Of a DNA stretch of 64,000 nt, positions 36,359 to 45,191 are shown piece after piece. The stretch is from assembly GCA_031296915.1 (NCBI GenBank), contig JAVDPC010000011.1:1-64000 (forward strand), in the 5' to 3' direction. This stretch comes from Cerasicoccus frondis. GTDB lineage: Bacteria > Verrucomicrobiota > Verrucomicrobiia > Opitutales > Cerasicoccaceae. How positions within the stretch are numbered: position 1 is the stretch's first letter; each line of letters opens with the position of its first letter. A program made the position numbers and the translations under genes. The notes under the pieces were generated by a model that was given only the letters and a program-made list of their open reading frames with translations, did not search any database and was not told where the DNA came from.

Positions 36359-37839
36359 GCGCCCTGGAAGATTTTCGCATAGCCCGCTGGGTCAAGCGGC
36401 TCAACCGCACCATCCAGATCACGCTCTCGCTGACGCTGGCCATCGCGTTGAACCTGATTGCGGCCAAGCACTTCGTACGTGAGGACATCACGCGCACGCA
36501 CCGCTATTCGCTCGCGCCGGAAACCCTGGCTTACCTACAACAGATCGAGGAGCCGATCCGCATCATCGTCACCGAGCCGACGAACAACCAGTCACCGGAA
36601 TTGGCGGAGATCTTTGCCGACATTCAAAATCTGTTGCGCGAGTTTGAATACGCGGCGCGCATCAATGGCCAGTCCAGACTGACGGTGGACTACATCAATA
36701 TTTACAAGGACAGCCGCGCCACCGAAGAGCTCGTGCAAAAGTATCACGTGAAGCCCGAGGAAGAGGCGCAAATCGTCGTCATCGTTACCTGTGGCGACGA
36801 GTATCACGAAGTTTACCTGACCGACCTTTATAAAGACACCGCCTTGAGCGAAAAAATCTTCACCGGCGAGCAGGCAGTGACCACGGCAATACTGGACGTC
36901 ATGCAGCCCGATAAAACGATGCTGTATTTCACCACGGGCCACAGTGAAATGAGCCTGGAAGACGTGTCCGACCGCCGCGGGCTGTCCCAAATGGCGACCT
37001 TCTTGAAAAAGCGTAATTTCCGCGCGGGCATACTCGACCTGAACAATGTCGCCGAGGTCCCCGAAGACGCCAGCATTGTCATCGTCGCCGCGCCGCAATT
37101 GCCCTTCATGCCAGAGGAGCAGGAGAAGCTCCGCAAGTATCTCGACAACCGTGACGGACGCCTAATCGTGCTGCTGGACCCAGCCATTCCGCATGGGCTC
37201 GATGAATTGTTTTATGACTGGGGCGTGTTGGCTGACGACATGATTGTGCTCGAAGCCTCCGACAATTTCGTGGCGTCTGGCGGCGACATGATCGTCTCGA
37301 AATTCGCCGAACACCCGACCACGGAATACTTGCTGAAGAACAACATTAAGGGCTTGTTCGGGCTGAGCCGTCCCGTGCGCATCGACCCGGGTTCGCCATT
37401 GGATGACCGGTTGCAGACCGTGGAGCTGATTGGCTCGTCGCCCATGAGCTGGGGCGAACGCAATTACCGCAAAGACTCTTCCCAATACGACATGGCCACC
37501 GACCTGGCTGGCCCAGTCAGCCTCGCAGTGGTTTCCGAGCGCGTCACGGGCTCGGACCTGGGGCTGGATTTGCAGGGCGGCAAGTTGGCCGTGTTCGGCA
37601 ACTCCAGTTGGCTGGCGAACGCAAAGTTCAACGTCGGCGCCAACCCGATCTTCTTTAACAACGTGCTCAACTGGATGTTGGAGCGCGACGAAATGGTCAA
37701 CATCCCCCCCCGCGTGATTGAGCGTCATCAGCTCTTGATCAGCCGGGACGAAGCCTTTGAAATTTACAAACGCCTGCTAATGCTGCCTGGAGGGGTGGCC
37801 TTGGTCGGATTCATGATCCTCATGCTACGCCGCCGATAA
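36355..37839 (+). CDS. GldG-like periplasmic ABC-associated protein
   Basis: 494 residues. One N-terminal helix (IQITLSLTLAIALNLIAA) and one C-terminal helix (LPGGVALVGFMILMLRRR) flank a large periplasmic domain. THRYSLAPETLAYLQQIEEPIRIIV, LLREFEYA and LYFTTGHSEMSLEDVSDRRGL are GldG/IFT52-like family blocks, and LIVLLDPAIPHGL follows. Works with the ATPase/permease pair. In Bacteroidetes GldG is needed for gliding; in Verrucomicrobia the role is unknown. Confidence 0.85.
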   Translation: MSALEDFRIARWVKRLNRTIQITLSLTLAIALNLIAAKHFVREDITRTHRYSLAPETLAYLQQIEEPIRIIVTEPTNNQSPELAEIFADIQNLLREFEYAARINGQSRLTVDYINIYKDSRATEELVQKYHVKPEEEAQIVVIVTCGDEYHEVYLTDLYKDTALSEKIFTGEQAVTTAILDVMQPDKTMLYFTTGHSEMSLEDVSDRRGLSQMATFLKKRNFRAGILDLNNVAEVPEDASIVIVAAPQLPFMPEEQEKLRKYLDNRDGRLIVLLDPAIPHGLDELFYDWGVLADDMIVLEASDNFVASGGDMIVSKFAEHPTTEYLLKNNIKGLFGLSRPVRIDPGSPLDDRLQTVELIGSSPMSWGERNYRKDSSQYDMATDLAGPVSLAVVSERVTGSDLGLDLQGGKLAVFGNSSWLANAKFNVGANPIFFNNVLNWMLERDEMVNIPPRVIERHQLLISRDEAFEIYKRLLMLPGGVALVGFMILMLRRR

Positions 37840-37841
37840 CT

Positions 37842-39827
37842 ATGCGTTGGAAACTCACATTCGTGCTATTGCTGCTCAATGCGGCGGCGTTCTATTACCT
37901 TTATTACCTTGAGAACCGCGAGGACCCGCGCGCTGCTGGCGATGAGGAAAGCTCGCTCGTGTTGCCGGAGTCCAGCGAGATCGTCGGCATCACCGTCAAG
38001 TCCCGCGGCGCCGATGGCCAGGAGCAGGTTCGCGAGCTCAAGAAAGAAGGCCGCAGCGGTTGGCAACTGGTTCAGCCGGTTAAGTGGCCCGCGAACGAAA
38101 ATGCGGTGCAAAAGATTCTCGATCAGCTTCGCTTCCTGGAGAAGGAAACCCGCATTCCGCTGTCCGACATTGAAAAGCATGGGCAAGGTCTGGCTGACTT
38201 CGGGCTGGACCCGGCGAAGTTCGAACTCGTCCTAACCTCGATGGGCGACAAGGAAACCAAGCTGCAAATCGGCTCCCCCACCCAAATGGGCAACCGGCTC
38301 TACATCATGGCGCCCGGCGGCAACGATGTCCTGGTAGTCGGCAACGAACTGCTGGGCTCGATCGCGGCGCCGCTCTCCGAGCTCCGCAACCAGCGTATTT
38401 TCGACATTCCGGTTTTCGAGCTGGAAAGCCTCTCTGTGCAATCACAGGGCCAACGCATCCGCCTCGTGAAAAGCACCGATGGCTGGGCCTTTGAGACGCC
38501 CGTTCCGGCCAAGGCAGACGATCAACTGGTTCAAAACACCCTGGCGCTGATCGTCGGCCAGCGCGTCATTCGCCTGGTGCCCAACGGCCAGATCAGCCCC
38601 GAACTCGCTGGCTTGACCACGCCATCTCTCCGCGTGACCCTGGGCGGCAACAACCGTCGGCAAACGCTACTGCTCGGTGGAGACGTCCCCAACCTGCCCG
38701 AAGACACCCCGCCGCAGTTCTATGCGCGACTCGAAAACGGCGGCGACGACACCACCATTTTCACCGTCAACAAGAAGCCTTTCGAACACCTGACCCGCGC
38801 TCAGGAAGAACTCCGCGAACGCCGCATCCTGCGCTTCGATCCGAGCAAAGTGACCACGCTGGAGATCAACCGCGCCGGTAAAACACTCACCCTGCAACGC
38901 CTGGAATCCCGCACGCCAGACGAACCGCCCGCGTGGCAAAGCGTAGCCAAGGGCGCCAACGGCGGCGCGGTCAAAACCGAAGCTGCCGCGCCAGGATTGG
39001 TGGATAACTTGATTCGCGAATTGCACAAGCTGGAGGTCGTCGCCTTCGTCAGCGACGCCCCCGCGCCCAGCGACCTGGAAGCCTGGGGCCTCACGGACCC
39101 CGTCGCCAAAGTCACCATCAAGGGCGCCCGCGATTGGACGCTACTCATTGGCAACAACATCAGCCCAACCGAGGGCGAAACGAATCCGCCACACTGGGCC
39201 AACCCGCGCAACCTCTACGCCAAGACCGCTGACAAGGCGTCGGTTTACGCAATCGATCTCGGCATTCTGGGCGCCTTACGCGCCGACGCCCTCGCCTACC
39301 GCAGCCGGACGCTAACCAGTCTGCCCAAAGACGCCCGCGTCGAGTCGATCAAGATCACCGACTTAAAGACGAACACTGTGCTCCTCGACAAGAGCATCAA
39401 GACAGACTCGGAAACCTGGCCCACCGCCTTGCCGGACGACGATGTCGACCGCGCGGAAATCCTCACCATTGTCGACACGCTCAAGAACTTCGAAGTGAAG
39501 GAATACCTGATGCCCGAGTTCCGCGAATTGCCGAACCTGCCCTGGCGCTATCAATTGGACGCCGGCATCATCATTCCCGGGGGCGATGGCAGCAGCGAAA
39601 AGCGCTCCTACTCCTTTACGATTCGCGACGGCGTGCGCCAGGTCGGCGGCTCACCGCAACAAAACGTCACCTTCCTCCTGACTCAGGATCTGATCGACTC
39701 GCTCTTCCCGTTGACCTTGGCGAAAAATCCACCCGCAGCTCCCCGCAGCCCGCAGGAAGTGCTGGATGCGCCGGTCAATGCCGAAGAGAACCAACCGGCG
39801 CCCGTCCCTCAGGACCCAAAGAATTAG
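37842..39827 (+). CDS. DUF4340-domain protein of the ABC cluster
   Basis: 661 residues, starting 3 bases after the GldG-like stop. An N-terminal helix (FVLLLLNAAAFYYLYYL) anchors repeated DUF4340 modules: VKWPANENAVQKILDQLRFL and GLDPAKFELVLTS are followed by similar blocks at about residues 180-280 and 390-440 (LEAWGLTDPVAKVTI). DUF4340 proteins regularly accompany GldG-type ABC systems. The C-terminus is Pro-rich. Biological role unknown. Confidence 0.85.
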   Translation: MRWKLTFVLLLLNAAAFYYLYYLENREDPRAAGDEESSLVLPESSEIVGITVKSRGADGQEQVRELKKEGRSGWQLVQPVKWPANENAVQKILDQLRFLEKETRIPLSDIEKHGQGLADFGLDPAKFELVLTSMGDKETKLQIGSPTQMGNRLYIMAPGGNDVLVVGNELLGSIAAPLSELRNQRIFDIPVFELESLSVQSQGQRIRLVKSTDGWAFETPVPAKADDQLVQNTLALIVGQRVIRLVPNGQISPELAGLTTPSLRVTLGGNNRRQTLLLGGDVPNLPEDTPPQFYARLENGGDDTTIFTVNKKPFEHLTRAQEELRERRILRFDPSKVTTLEINRAGKTLTLQRLESRTPDEPPAWQSVAKGANGGAVKTEAAAPGLVDNLIRELHKLEVVAFVSDAPAPSDLEAWGLTDPVAKVTIKGARDWTLLIGNNISPTEGETNPPHWANPRNLYAKTADKASVYAIDLGILGALRADALAYRSRTLTSLPKDARVESIKITDLKTNTVLLDKSIKTDSETWPTALPDDDVDRAEILTIVDTLKNFEVKEYLMPEFRELPNLPWRYQLDAGIIIPGGDGSSEKRSYSFTIRDGVRQVGGSPQQNVTFLLTQDLIDSLFPLTLAKNPPAAPRSPQEVLDAPVNAEENQPAPVPQDPKN

Positions 39828-39884
39828 CATCAAACCGACGTGGAACGTTGCAAATATCCAGTCAACCTTTGATGATGTAACTCG

Positions 39885-42710
39885 ATGCGCTGGCTCCGAC
39901 TGATTGGCCGAGGAATTCATTACGTGGCAAACACGTTCTTGGCCATTTTGCTATGCCTGTTTTGTGCGCTCATCATTTTCGTGCTGCGGAACAGCCAAAC
40001 GCCAGCGCCGCCGCACCTCATGAAATTGCTCGATGAGGAAACGGCCAAACACGGGCTGGAGGTAAAATTTGAAAGCCTGGACATCGACCTGCGCGGCATT
40101 GTGTTTGCCCGGGGAGTGAAAGTTTACACGACCGGAAATTCCGATCCCGTGATTGAGGCCGACCGGGCCCAGGTAAACATTAGCCTCATCAATGCGCTGC
40201 TCGGCGATCTGACGCCAACGCAGGTTTCGCTCTCCAACGGCAGCTTCTATGCGCCCGCAGTGATCTCCCCAAGCGGACAGCGTGAGCAGTTGATCAAGCG
40301 CCTGTACATCAACATGGCGCGCACTGGACAAAACTGGAAGCTGAACACCTTCATCATGGACGTCCTGGGCGCCCGCGCTCAGATTTCGGGTAGTTTCTTT
40401 ACTCCGCTCCCCGGCATGGATGAAGCCGACAGCAGCGATCAACCGCCCGACATCACCGGGATCTACGTGGACACCTGCCGCGAAATGTTTGAACTGAAAA
40501 CGATCTTTTCGCGCTTCGAAAACTGCATCCTCACCGTGGCGCTGGACAACGAACGCAACGGACCGCTGAACATTGATACTCAGGCATTCATCGATGGCTA
40601 CTACGATCCGGAAACCAAAGTAAAATACGGCGCAGCCAATATCCACCTGTTGGCCGATCTCGGCGTAGACGGCATTATACGACCTGAAGGTCCCGGCCGA
40701 CTTCGGCTGGAAAGCCTGGAATGGTCAGACCACGTGAAGACCGGTTTCACCGAAGGCCACGTCCGCCTGAGCAACGGAGTAAAAGGCTTTTCGAGCCTGC
40801 CCCAATTTGCCGACCTTTATTCCTATGACATCACTGCCTGGGGCATGCCTTTCGATGGCGCTTTCGCCAGCCTCAACATGCGCGACTTCGAAACGACCAA
40901 GCGCGTCAACGGCGAAGTCATGGTGAAAAGCGACCGCAATTGGATGGCTTTCAAAGGCCATTTCTATCCGGAGAACGAGTCGGGCCACATTAAAATGCGC
41001 GCCCGTTGGAACCCGAAATTCATCTTACAATGCTCAGCCCTGCCCAAGGATGACATCCCGGAGAACATCGATGTCATTGGACGCCCCTACTGGCAGGCGT
41101 CGGTCAAGCTGGAGCCCGGACTGAAGCCCAGCAATTCTCAGTTCGAGGTTACCCTGAGCGACGTGAAGTATGAGGACATTCACCTGCAGGCCGCCCACGT
41201 GGAAGGGGAAATTGCAGAGGAATACCTGAACCTCTACCAAGTCGATCTTTACGCGGATGATTACCAGGTGTCCGGCAATTACTATCAAAAGTTTTCCAAC
41301 GACTATTACCGCTTTCAATCGGTGGGCACAGTCTGGCCCAACCTGCTCAATAAGATCGTCGATGAAGACTGGTGGGACGAGCTTTGGCAGGAGATCCAGT
41401 TTAAGGGACCGCCCCCCCATGCGTCGATTGACATGTCAGGCCGATACGGCATCGATGGAGTAGAAAATCGCATCTACGGCTCCGCCAGTCTGGAAAACGC
41501 CGAGTATGAAGGCCAACACGTCGATCGGGCGTTTACCCGCATTTGGCAAACACCCAAAACCTTGGACCTGTTTGATTTTTCACTGAGCAACCAGTCAGGC
41601 AGCGCATCGCTCAATCTGCATTGGGAGTATTTGCCCAACGACGAAGAGAAATACATCTCGTTCCTGGCGCAAACGCACATCCCCCTGATCACGGGCGCCA
41701 CGATCGCAGCGGCAGAAGCGGTGCCGATCGCCAAGATGTTCCCCTCCAAAGAAACGCCGCGTCTCGACTTGGCCGGGCTCGTTTATGGCGACCATTCCGA
41801 GCATCCCGGCGACCTTTACTTAAAGACCCACGCGATCTTTCCCGCGCGCTTCGAGTTTGAGGACATTTATTTCGAAAATGGCGACTTCATCTGCGCGGTC
41901 ACCCCACAGGAAATCCAGATCGACCAAGGCAAATTCGGCCTGGCTGGCGGTTCCGCCACGCTGGAAACCGTCATTGAGCGGCAGCCCAAAGACCAGCTTT
42001 ACGTCAAGAGCTCCAGCATCCACCTGACCAATGCGACGCTCTACAAACTCTACGACGCAATCCCTTTCCTCCGCGTCGCCCGGGCCAAACAAGACGCGAT
42101 GGAGAAAATCAACCGCGCAAAATCCAAGACAAAAGACGACAAGCAGAAGCCGTTCAACGAGCGCTACGCCGGCCTCGTGAACCTGCAGTTCGACACCCAC
42201 GGACAGCTGCCGGACTTTAACCAATTTGTTGGCAAGGGACACATTGAGCTATCACAGGCAAACCTTGGTCAATTGCATCTGCTCGGGGGGCTTTCCAGCT
42301 TCCTGTATTCCATTGGCCTGCATCTGGGCACACTCAACTTTAACGCTGCGCAGACCGACTTCACGCTGGCGCGCAGCAATCTCTATTTCCCCGAAGGCCG
42401 CATAACCGGCTCCACCGGAGAAATTGCCGCCAATGGCAACTTCCACGTCGAGAATGAAAACCTCAATTTCATGCTCACCGTTCACCCGTTGGGAAATGTG
42501 CAGACCCCCATCCTCAGCCAAATGCTCTATGTGCTAAGCCCGCTGGCCAACACCATCGAAGTGGAGCTGACCGGCACGCTCACATCCCCACATTACGACA
42601 TTTCTGTCCAGCCATTCGCGATCTTTACCGGCCAGGAAAAAGTCGAAGATAAAAATGCGGACGTGATTCAGCCGAAGTCTCAGCCCGCCGCAGAAAAGGA
42701 TTCGCAGTAG
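39885..42710 (+). CDS. AsmA/YhdP-like large envelope protein
   Basis: 941 residues. An N-terminal membrane helix (VANTFLAILLCLFCALIIFVL) is followed by a very long beta-rich periplasmic part and, near the C-terminus, GNFHVENENLNFMLTVHPLGNV with LSPLANTIEVELTGTLTSPHY. That ending is the AsmA-like C-terminal pattern. Proteins of this group form bridge-like grooves that help phospholipid transport between membranes. The 3' end overlaps the convergent STAS-like gene by 31 bases. Confidence 0.75.
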   Translation: MRWLRLIGRGIHYVANTFLAILLCLFCALIIFVLRNSQTPAPPHLMKLLDEETAKHGLEVKFESLDIDLRGIVFARGVKVYTTGNSDPVIEADRAQVNISLINALLGDLTPTQVSLSNGSFYAPAVISPSGQREQLIKRLYINMARTGQNWKLNTFIMDVLGARAQISGSFFTPLPGMDEADSSDQPPDITGIYVDTCREMFELKTIFSRFENCILTVALDNERNGPLNIDTQAFIDGYYDPETKVKYGAANIHLLADLGVDGIIRPEGPGRLRLESLEWSDHVKTGFTEGHVRLSNGVKGFSSLPQFADLYSYDITAWGMPFDGAFASLNMRDFETTKRVNGEVMVKSDRNWMAFKGHFYPENESGHIKMRARWNPKFILQCSALPKDDIPENIDVIGRPYWQASVKLEPGLKPSNSQFEVTLSDVKYEDIHLQAAHVEGEIAEEYLNLYQVDLYADDYQVSGNYYQKFSNDYYRFQSVGTVWPNLLNKIVDEDWWDELWQEIQFKGPPPHASIDMSGRYGIDGVENRIYGSASLENAEYEGQHVDRAFTRIWQTPKTLDLFDFSLSNQSGSASLNLHWEYLPNDEEKYISFLAQTHIPLITGATIAAAEAVPIAKMFPSKETPRLDLAGLVYGDHSEHPGDLYLKTHAIFPARFEFEDIYFENGDFICAVTPQEIQIDQGKFGLAGGSATLETVIERQPKDQLYVKSSSIHLTNATLYKLYDAIPFLRVARAKQDAMEKINRAKSKTKDDKQKPFNERYAGLVNLQFDTHGQLPDFNQFVGKGHIELSQANLGQLHLLGGLSSFLYSIGLHLGTLNFNAAQTDFTLARSNLYFPEGRITGSTGEIAANGNFHVENENLNFMLTVHPLGNVQTPILSQMLYVLSPLANTIEVELTGTLTSPHYDISVQPFAIFTGQEKVEDKNADVIQPKSQPAAEKDSQ

Positions 42711-43066
42711 CGGATTGCCTCATCCATCCGGGTGACATTGATTTTGCGGATATCTTTCAGGTGGAACATGTCCGAAATTTTGGACCCCTGGTCGTCGAAA
42801 TCATCCTTAAAGATCCGGATAATCTGCCCAATGCTTGTTCGCTCATAATGCGCCCACAACACCCGCAGTTCGTCGATCGCATCAAGCTGGCTGCCAGTGG
42901 ACTCGCGTAAATCAATAACAAGACTCACTGGCTCATCGAAGAGCTCCAACAGCGGAACAATCTCCTCGCGGATATCACGAACAATCTGCGCGCTGATCCG
43001 CTCGCAAATGTGCAGAAGAATGCATTTCTTATCCAGATTGCTGGTGATTAGGTAGTGCTTGTCCAT
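42680..43066 (-). CDS. STAS-like (SpoIIAA-type fold) small protein
   Basis: 128 residues. Alternating strands and helices with VSLVIDLRESTGSQLDAIDELRVLWAHYE in the middle resemble STAS/SpoIIAA-like domains, where a conserved Asp/Ser turn (here DLRESTGS) carries the phosphorylatable residue. ATG 43066. A minus-strand promoter candidate with TTGACT lies about 50 bases upstream. No kinase or phosphatase partner is near, so an anti-sigma antagonist role is only a possibility. Confidence 0.5.
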   Translation of the reverse strand: MDKHYLITSNLDKKCILLHICERISAQIVRDIREEIVPLLELFDEPVSLVIDLRESTGSQLDAIDELRVLWAHYERTSIGQIIRIFKDDFDDQGSKISDMFHLKDIRKINVTRMDEAIRYCESFSAAG

Positions 43067-43141
43067 GGTTTAAGGGAATTAGACAGCCAGCATGCAATTA
43101 TTCTTCCAATTTTTTAGTCAAAAGCATTTTTCCATTAATTG

Positions 43142-43327
43142 GGCTACCTTAGCCAGTGGCTGAAACTGGATGCAGCCTCAAGAACCTCGCCAAGCACGCC
43201 CGATGCAATCGGGCATAAAGCCCCTCAAGACCAGTTGCCTCACTCTCGGTAGGAGTGGCGGTCTTAATGCCGCGATCCCCTGCGCACTTCGAGGTTAGAC
43301 AGCCACCTCGCTGACTTCGCTAACGCC
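43142..43327. ncRNA. Candidate structured RNA of about 185 nt
   Basis: Nested complementary segments define a branched fold: GGC/GCC (43142/43325), TTAGC/GCTAA (43149/43319), GTGGCTG/CAGCCAC (43156/43300) and AACCTCG/CGAGGTT (43183/43290) close it. Inside are a hairpin GCCCGAT-GCA-ATCGGGC (43198-43214) and a stem AAGACC/GGTCTT (43227/43260). No coding frame fits. Size and shape recall 6S RNA or a riboswitch-like leader, but no known consensus was recognised and the strand is uncertain. Confidence 0.45.
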
Positions 43328-43354
43328 ACAAGAGGCAACAGATCGAGCAAAGCT

Positions 43355-43382
43355 AAAAAGGCCTGCTGGGAATTTACAGGCC
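43355..43382 (-). terminator. Terminator-like hairpin on the minus strand
   Basis: Reading minus, GGCCTG (43382-43377) and CAGGCC (43365-43360) form a stem followed by TTTTT (43359-43355). A TATAAT box on the same strand (complement of 43423-43428, ATTATA) lies about 45 bases upstream, so a very short minus-strand transcript is possible. Confidence 0.45.
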
Positions 43383-43616
43383 TCAGGAGGTTAGATCAGT
43401 CAAACCCCGCCAACAAACCACTATTATAGTAAATTTTAGAAGATAAACATTGACTACTCCGCCAATTTTAGTGATATTTACCCCACTTAAACGCCATTCT
43501 AAGATCTATTTTCCACCACAATAATAAATAAATAACCGATAAAACTAAACATATGAATCCATAAATGCTCGGGTGATCGACTATTTGATCGCCCGTTTCC
43601 AACCACCAACGCCATC

Positions 43617-44318
43617 ATGAAATACGCACTATTCCCAAACGCCCTCGCTAACGAGGGGAACCAATACCGGGCCATCACCCAGATCAGCGGCAGCAAGGAC
43701 CTCGAAGCGGTCGTTGACCGCATGATCCTGCTTGGCTCCACCATCACCGAGGCCGACATCCGCGCGGTTCTCGTCGAAGCCATCCGCGCCGTCGAAAGCC
43801 TCCTCATCGACGGCAACCGGGTCAACATGGGCGGACTCGTCCAGCTCTGGCCCGGCATCACCGGCTCGTTCAACGGTAAAAACGACGCCTATGACGCGTC
43901 CCGACACCAACTGTCGCTCAACGCCACAGCGGGCCGTCGCCTGCTGAAAACGCTGCGCGACAAGGTTGCGCCCGAGCGGGTGGACGGCATTCCGCCCGCC
44001 CCACTCGTCTTCGACTTCATCGACGACGGCAGCGGCACGATCAACGAACAGCTCACGCCGGGCGACATAGGCTCAATCGTCGGCAATCGCCTGAAGTTCA
44101 ACCCCGACGCCCCGGATGAAGGCCTGTTCTTCATCGACGTAGACGAGGGAACGGAAACGCGCTTGGCGAACATCAAGCAGAACCACCCGAAGGAGCTGAT
44201 CTTCCGCGTCCCGCCAGACCTCCCCGGTGATCACAACTACCGCATCGAAGTCCGCGCCCGTATGCCGCGCTCGGAATCGCTCCGTACCGGAGTTCTGCAG
44301 GACATCCTCGCCACCTAA
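43617..44318 (+). CDS. HU-like DNA-binding-domain protein with DUF4469
   Basis: 233 residues. Residues 1-120 follow the HU/IHF-like fold seen in the 'DNA-binding domain' family: YRAITQISGSKDLEAVVDRMI, TITEADIRAVLVEAIRAVESLL, then NRVNMGGLVQLWPGITGSF. Residues 140-233 are a DUF4469-type domain (GTINEQLTPGDIGSIVGNRLKF, LIFRVPPDLPGDHNYRIEVRA). The family is multi-copy in Bacteroidetes and Verrucomicrobia. A decayed piece of a second copy lies at 48320-48425. Followed by a strong terminator. Confidence 0.8.
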   Translation: MKYALFPNALANEGNQYRAITQISGSKDLEAVVDRMILLGSTITEADIRAVLVEAIRAVESLLIDGNRVNMGGLVQLWPGITGSFNGKNDAYDASRHQLSLNATAGRRLLKTLRDKVAPERVDGIPPAPLVFDFIDDGSGTINEQLTPGDIGSIVGNRLKFNPDAPDEGLFFIDVDEGTETRLANIKQNHPKELIFRVPPDLPGDHNYRIEVRARMPRSESLRTGVLQDILAT

Positions 44319-44344
44319 CCGGCGATTCAAGTCACCAGTCACTC

Positions 44345-44381
44345 AACTGCCACGGGCTTCTCGGTCCGTGGCAGTTTTTTT
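44345..44381 (+). terminator. Terminator after the HU-like gene
   Basis: AACTGCCACGG (44345-44355) pairs perfectly with CCGTGGCAGTT (44366-44376), followed by five further T. Confidence 0.92.
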
Positions 44382-44411
44382 GCGCCCATCAAGCTGGCAG
44401 CTCCGCGTCAA

Positions 44412-44521
44412 TTCCTCGCCGAGGAACTGCCAGTTCCTCGGTTAGGAGTTATCAGTTCCTCGGCGAGGAATCGTTAGATCCTCGGGCAGGCATTGCCGGT
44501 TCCTCGGCGAGGCGCCACTCA
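44412..44521. repeat. Five 22-bp tandem repeats centred on a palindrome
   Basis: Units start at 44412, 44434, 44456, 44478 and 44500, exactly 22 bases apart. Each begins with TTCCTCGGCGAGGAA or a variant, an inverted repeat around CCTCG-S-CGAGG; units 1 and 3 are closest to perfect and unit 4 most diverged. The period is not a multiple of three, so it is not coding, and equals about two helical turns. The right end merges into the IS110 transposase remnant, whose codons for RLAEEP are one repeat unit. Confidence 0.85.
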
Positions 44522-44604
44522 TCGGTGCCCACAGCACTGGTAGTGCTGTAGTGCTTGTGGTAATCTATGCCAACATAAGGTTGAGCGATGGGTGCAATTG
44601 TCAT
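44497..44604 (-). pseudogene. IS110-family transposase, N-terminal remnant
   Basis: Minus-strand frame from ATG 44604: YVGIDYHKHYSTTSAVGTDEW then RLAEEP. This is the beginning of the RuvC-like DEDD domain of IS110/IS1111 transposases (VGID.HK.Y...). After about 36 residues the frame enters the 22-bp repeats and stops at 44452. The rest of the roughly 330-residue transposase is missing, so it is a dead fragment. Confidence 0.7.
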
Positions 44605-44721
44605 GATAGACTTATCGTTGGAAGCACAATCGCTATTATGCCAATCCACGCTAGATACTTTCCACGTTATCTGCCCCTTTCAAGCCTGCTATACCTTCCC
44701 GAACTCCTTTTAAGTATCAGT

Positions 44722-45129
44722 TCACTTCAGCTGATTTACTGAGAGTGATGTATAGTTCAAATCTGAAACGACGTCTTCAATACTTCCATTACCAATAAAT
44801 ATTGTTTCACGAATTTCACCAACTTCATCGATTATTAAGCAAGCGTCTTCAAGCAGAGTTAAATTTCCTTCCGATAAAAATATGACATTGTCACTATAAC
44901 CATGAGGTTCCACTTTCATAAAAGCATAATATTTTACATCTTCGGTTTCATCAGAGTGTATCAAACATGTAAGATATGCCACGCTACCGTCGATGTCAGA
45001 CACATATTTATCTATGGAATAGCTAGATTCTGTATATCGTGGTTTTACATCCATGCAACCAAACGCTAAAGCCAGCAATAGTATAAAAACTAAATTCCTT
45101 GCGTTAAGCTTTGGTTTCGTTTCGGACAT
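44722..45129 (-). CDS. Small lipoprotein of unknown function
   Basis: 135 residues from ATG 45129, which has GGAG 8 bases upstream. N-terminus KLNARNLVFILLLALAFGC is a signal peptide with lipobox (LAFGC). The mature part, YSIDKYVSDIDGSVAYLTCLI and EGNLTLLEDACLIIDEV, has no recognised domain. Base composition is clearly A/T-richer than the surrounding core genes, consistent with acquisition in this mobile zone. Confidence 0.6.
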   Translation of the reverse strand: MSETKPKLNARNLVFILLLALAFGCMDVKPRYTESSYSIDKYVSDIDGSVAYLTCLIHSDETEDVKYYAFMKVEPHGYSDNVIFLSEGNLTLLEDACLIIDEVGEIRETIFIGNGSIEDVVSDLNYTSLSVNQLK

Positions 45130-45191
45130 GAGAGTTACTCCAAATTGTATACTCAATAGTGATATTATAAAACAAATAAAGGAGAGGAGAG

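Noticed and set aside
43142..43330. Cobalamin-riboswitch-like words (GCCACTGG and GAAGTCAGCGAG on the minus strand)
   Set aside because: The two words occur in the wrong order for a B12 riboswitch and no B12 gene is nearby.
44412..44521. CRISPR-like array
   Set aside because: The 22-bp units are contiguous with no unique spacers of normal length and no cas genes, so it is a tandem repeat rather than CRISPR.
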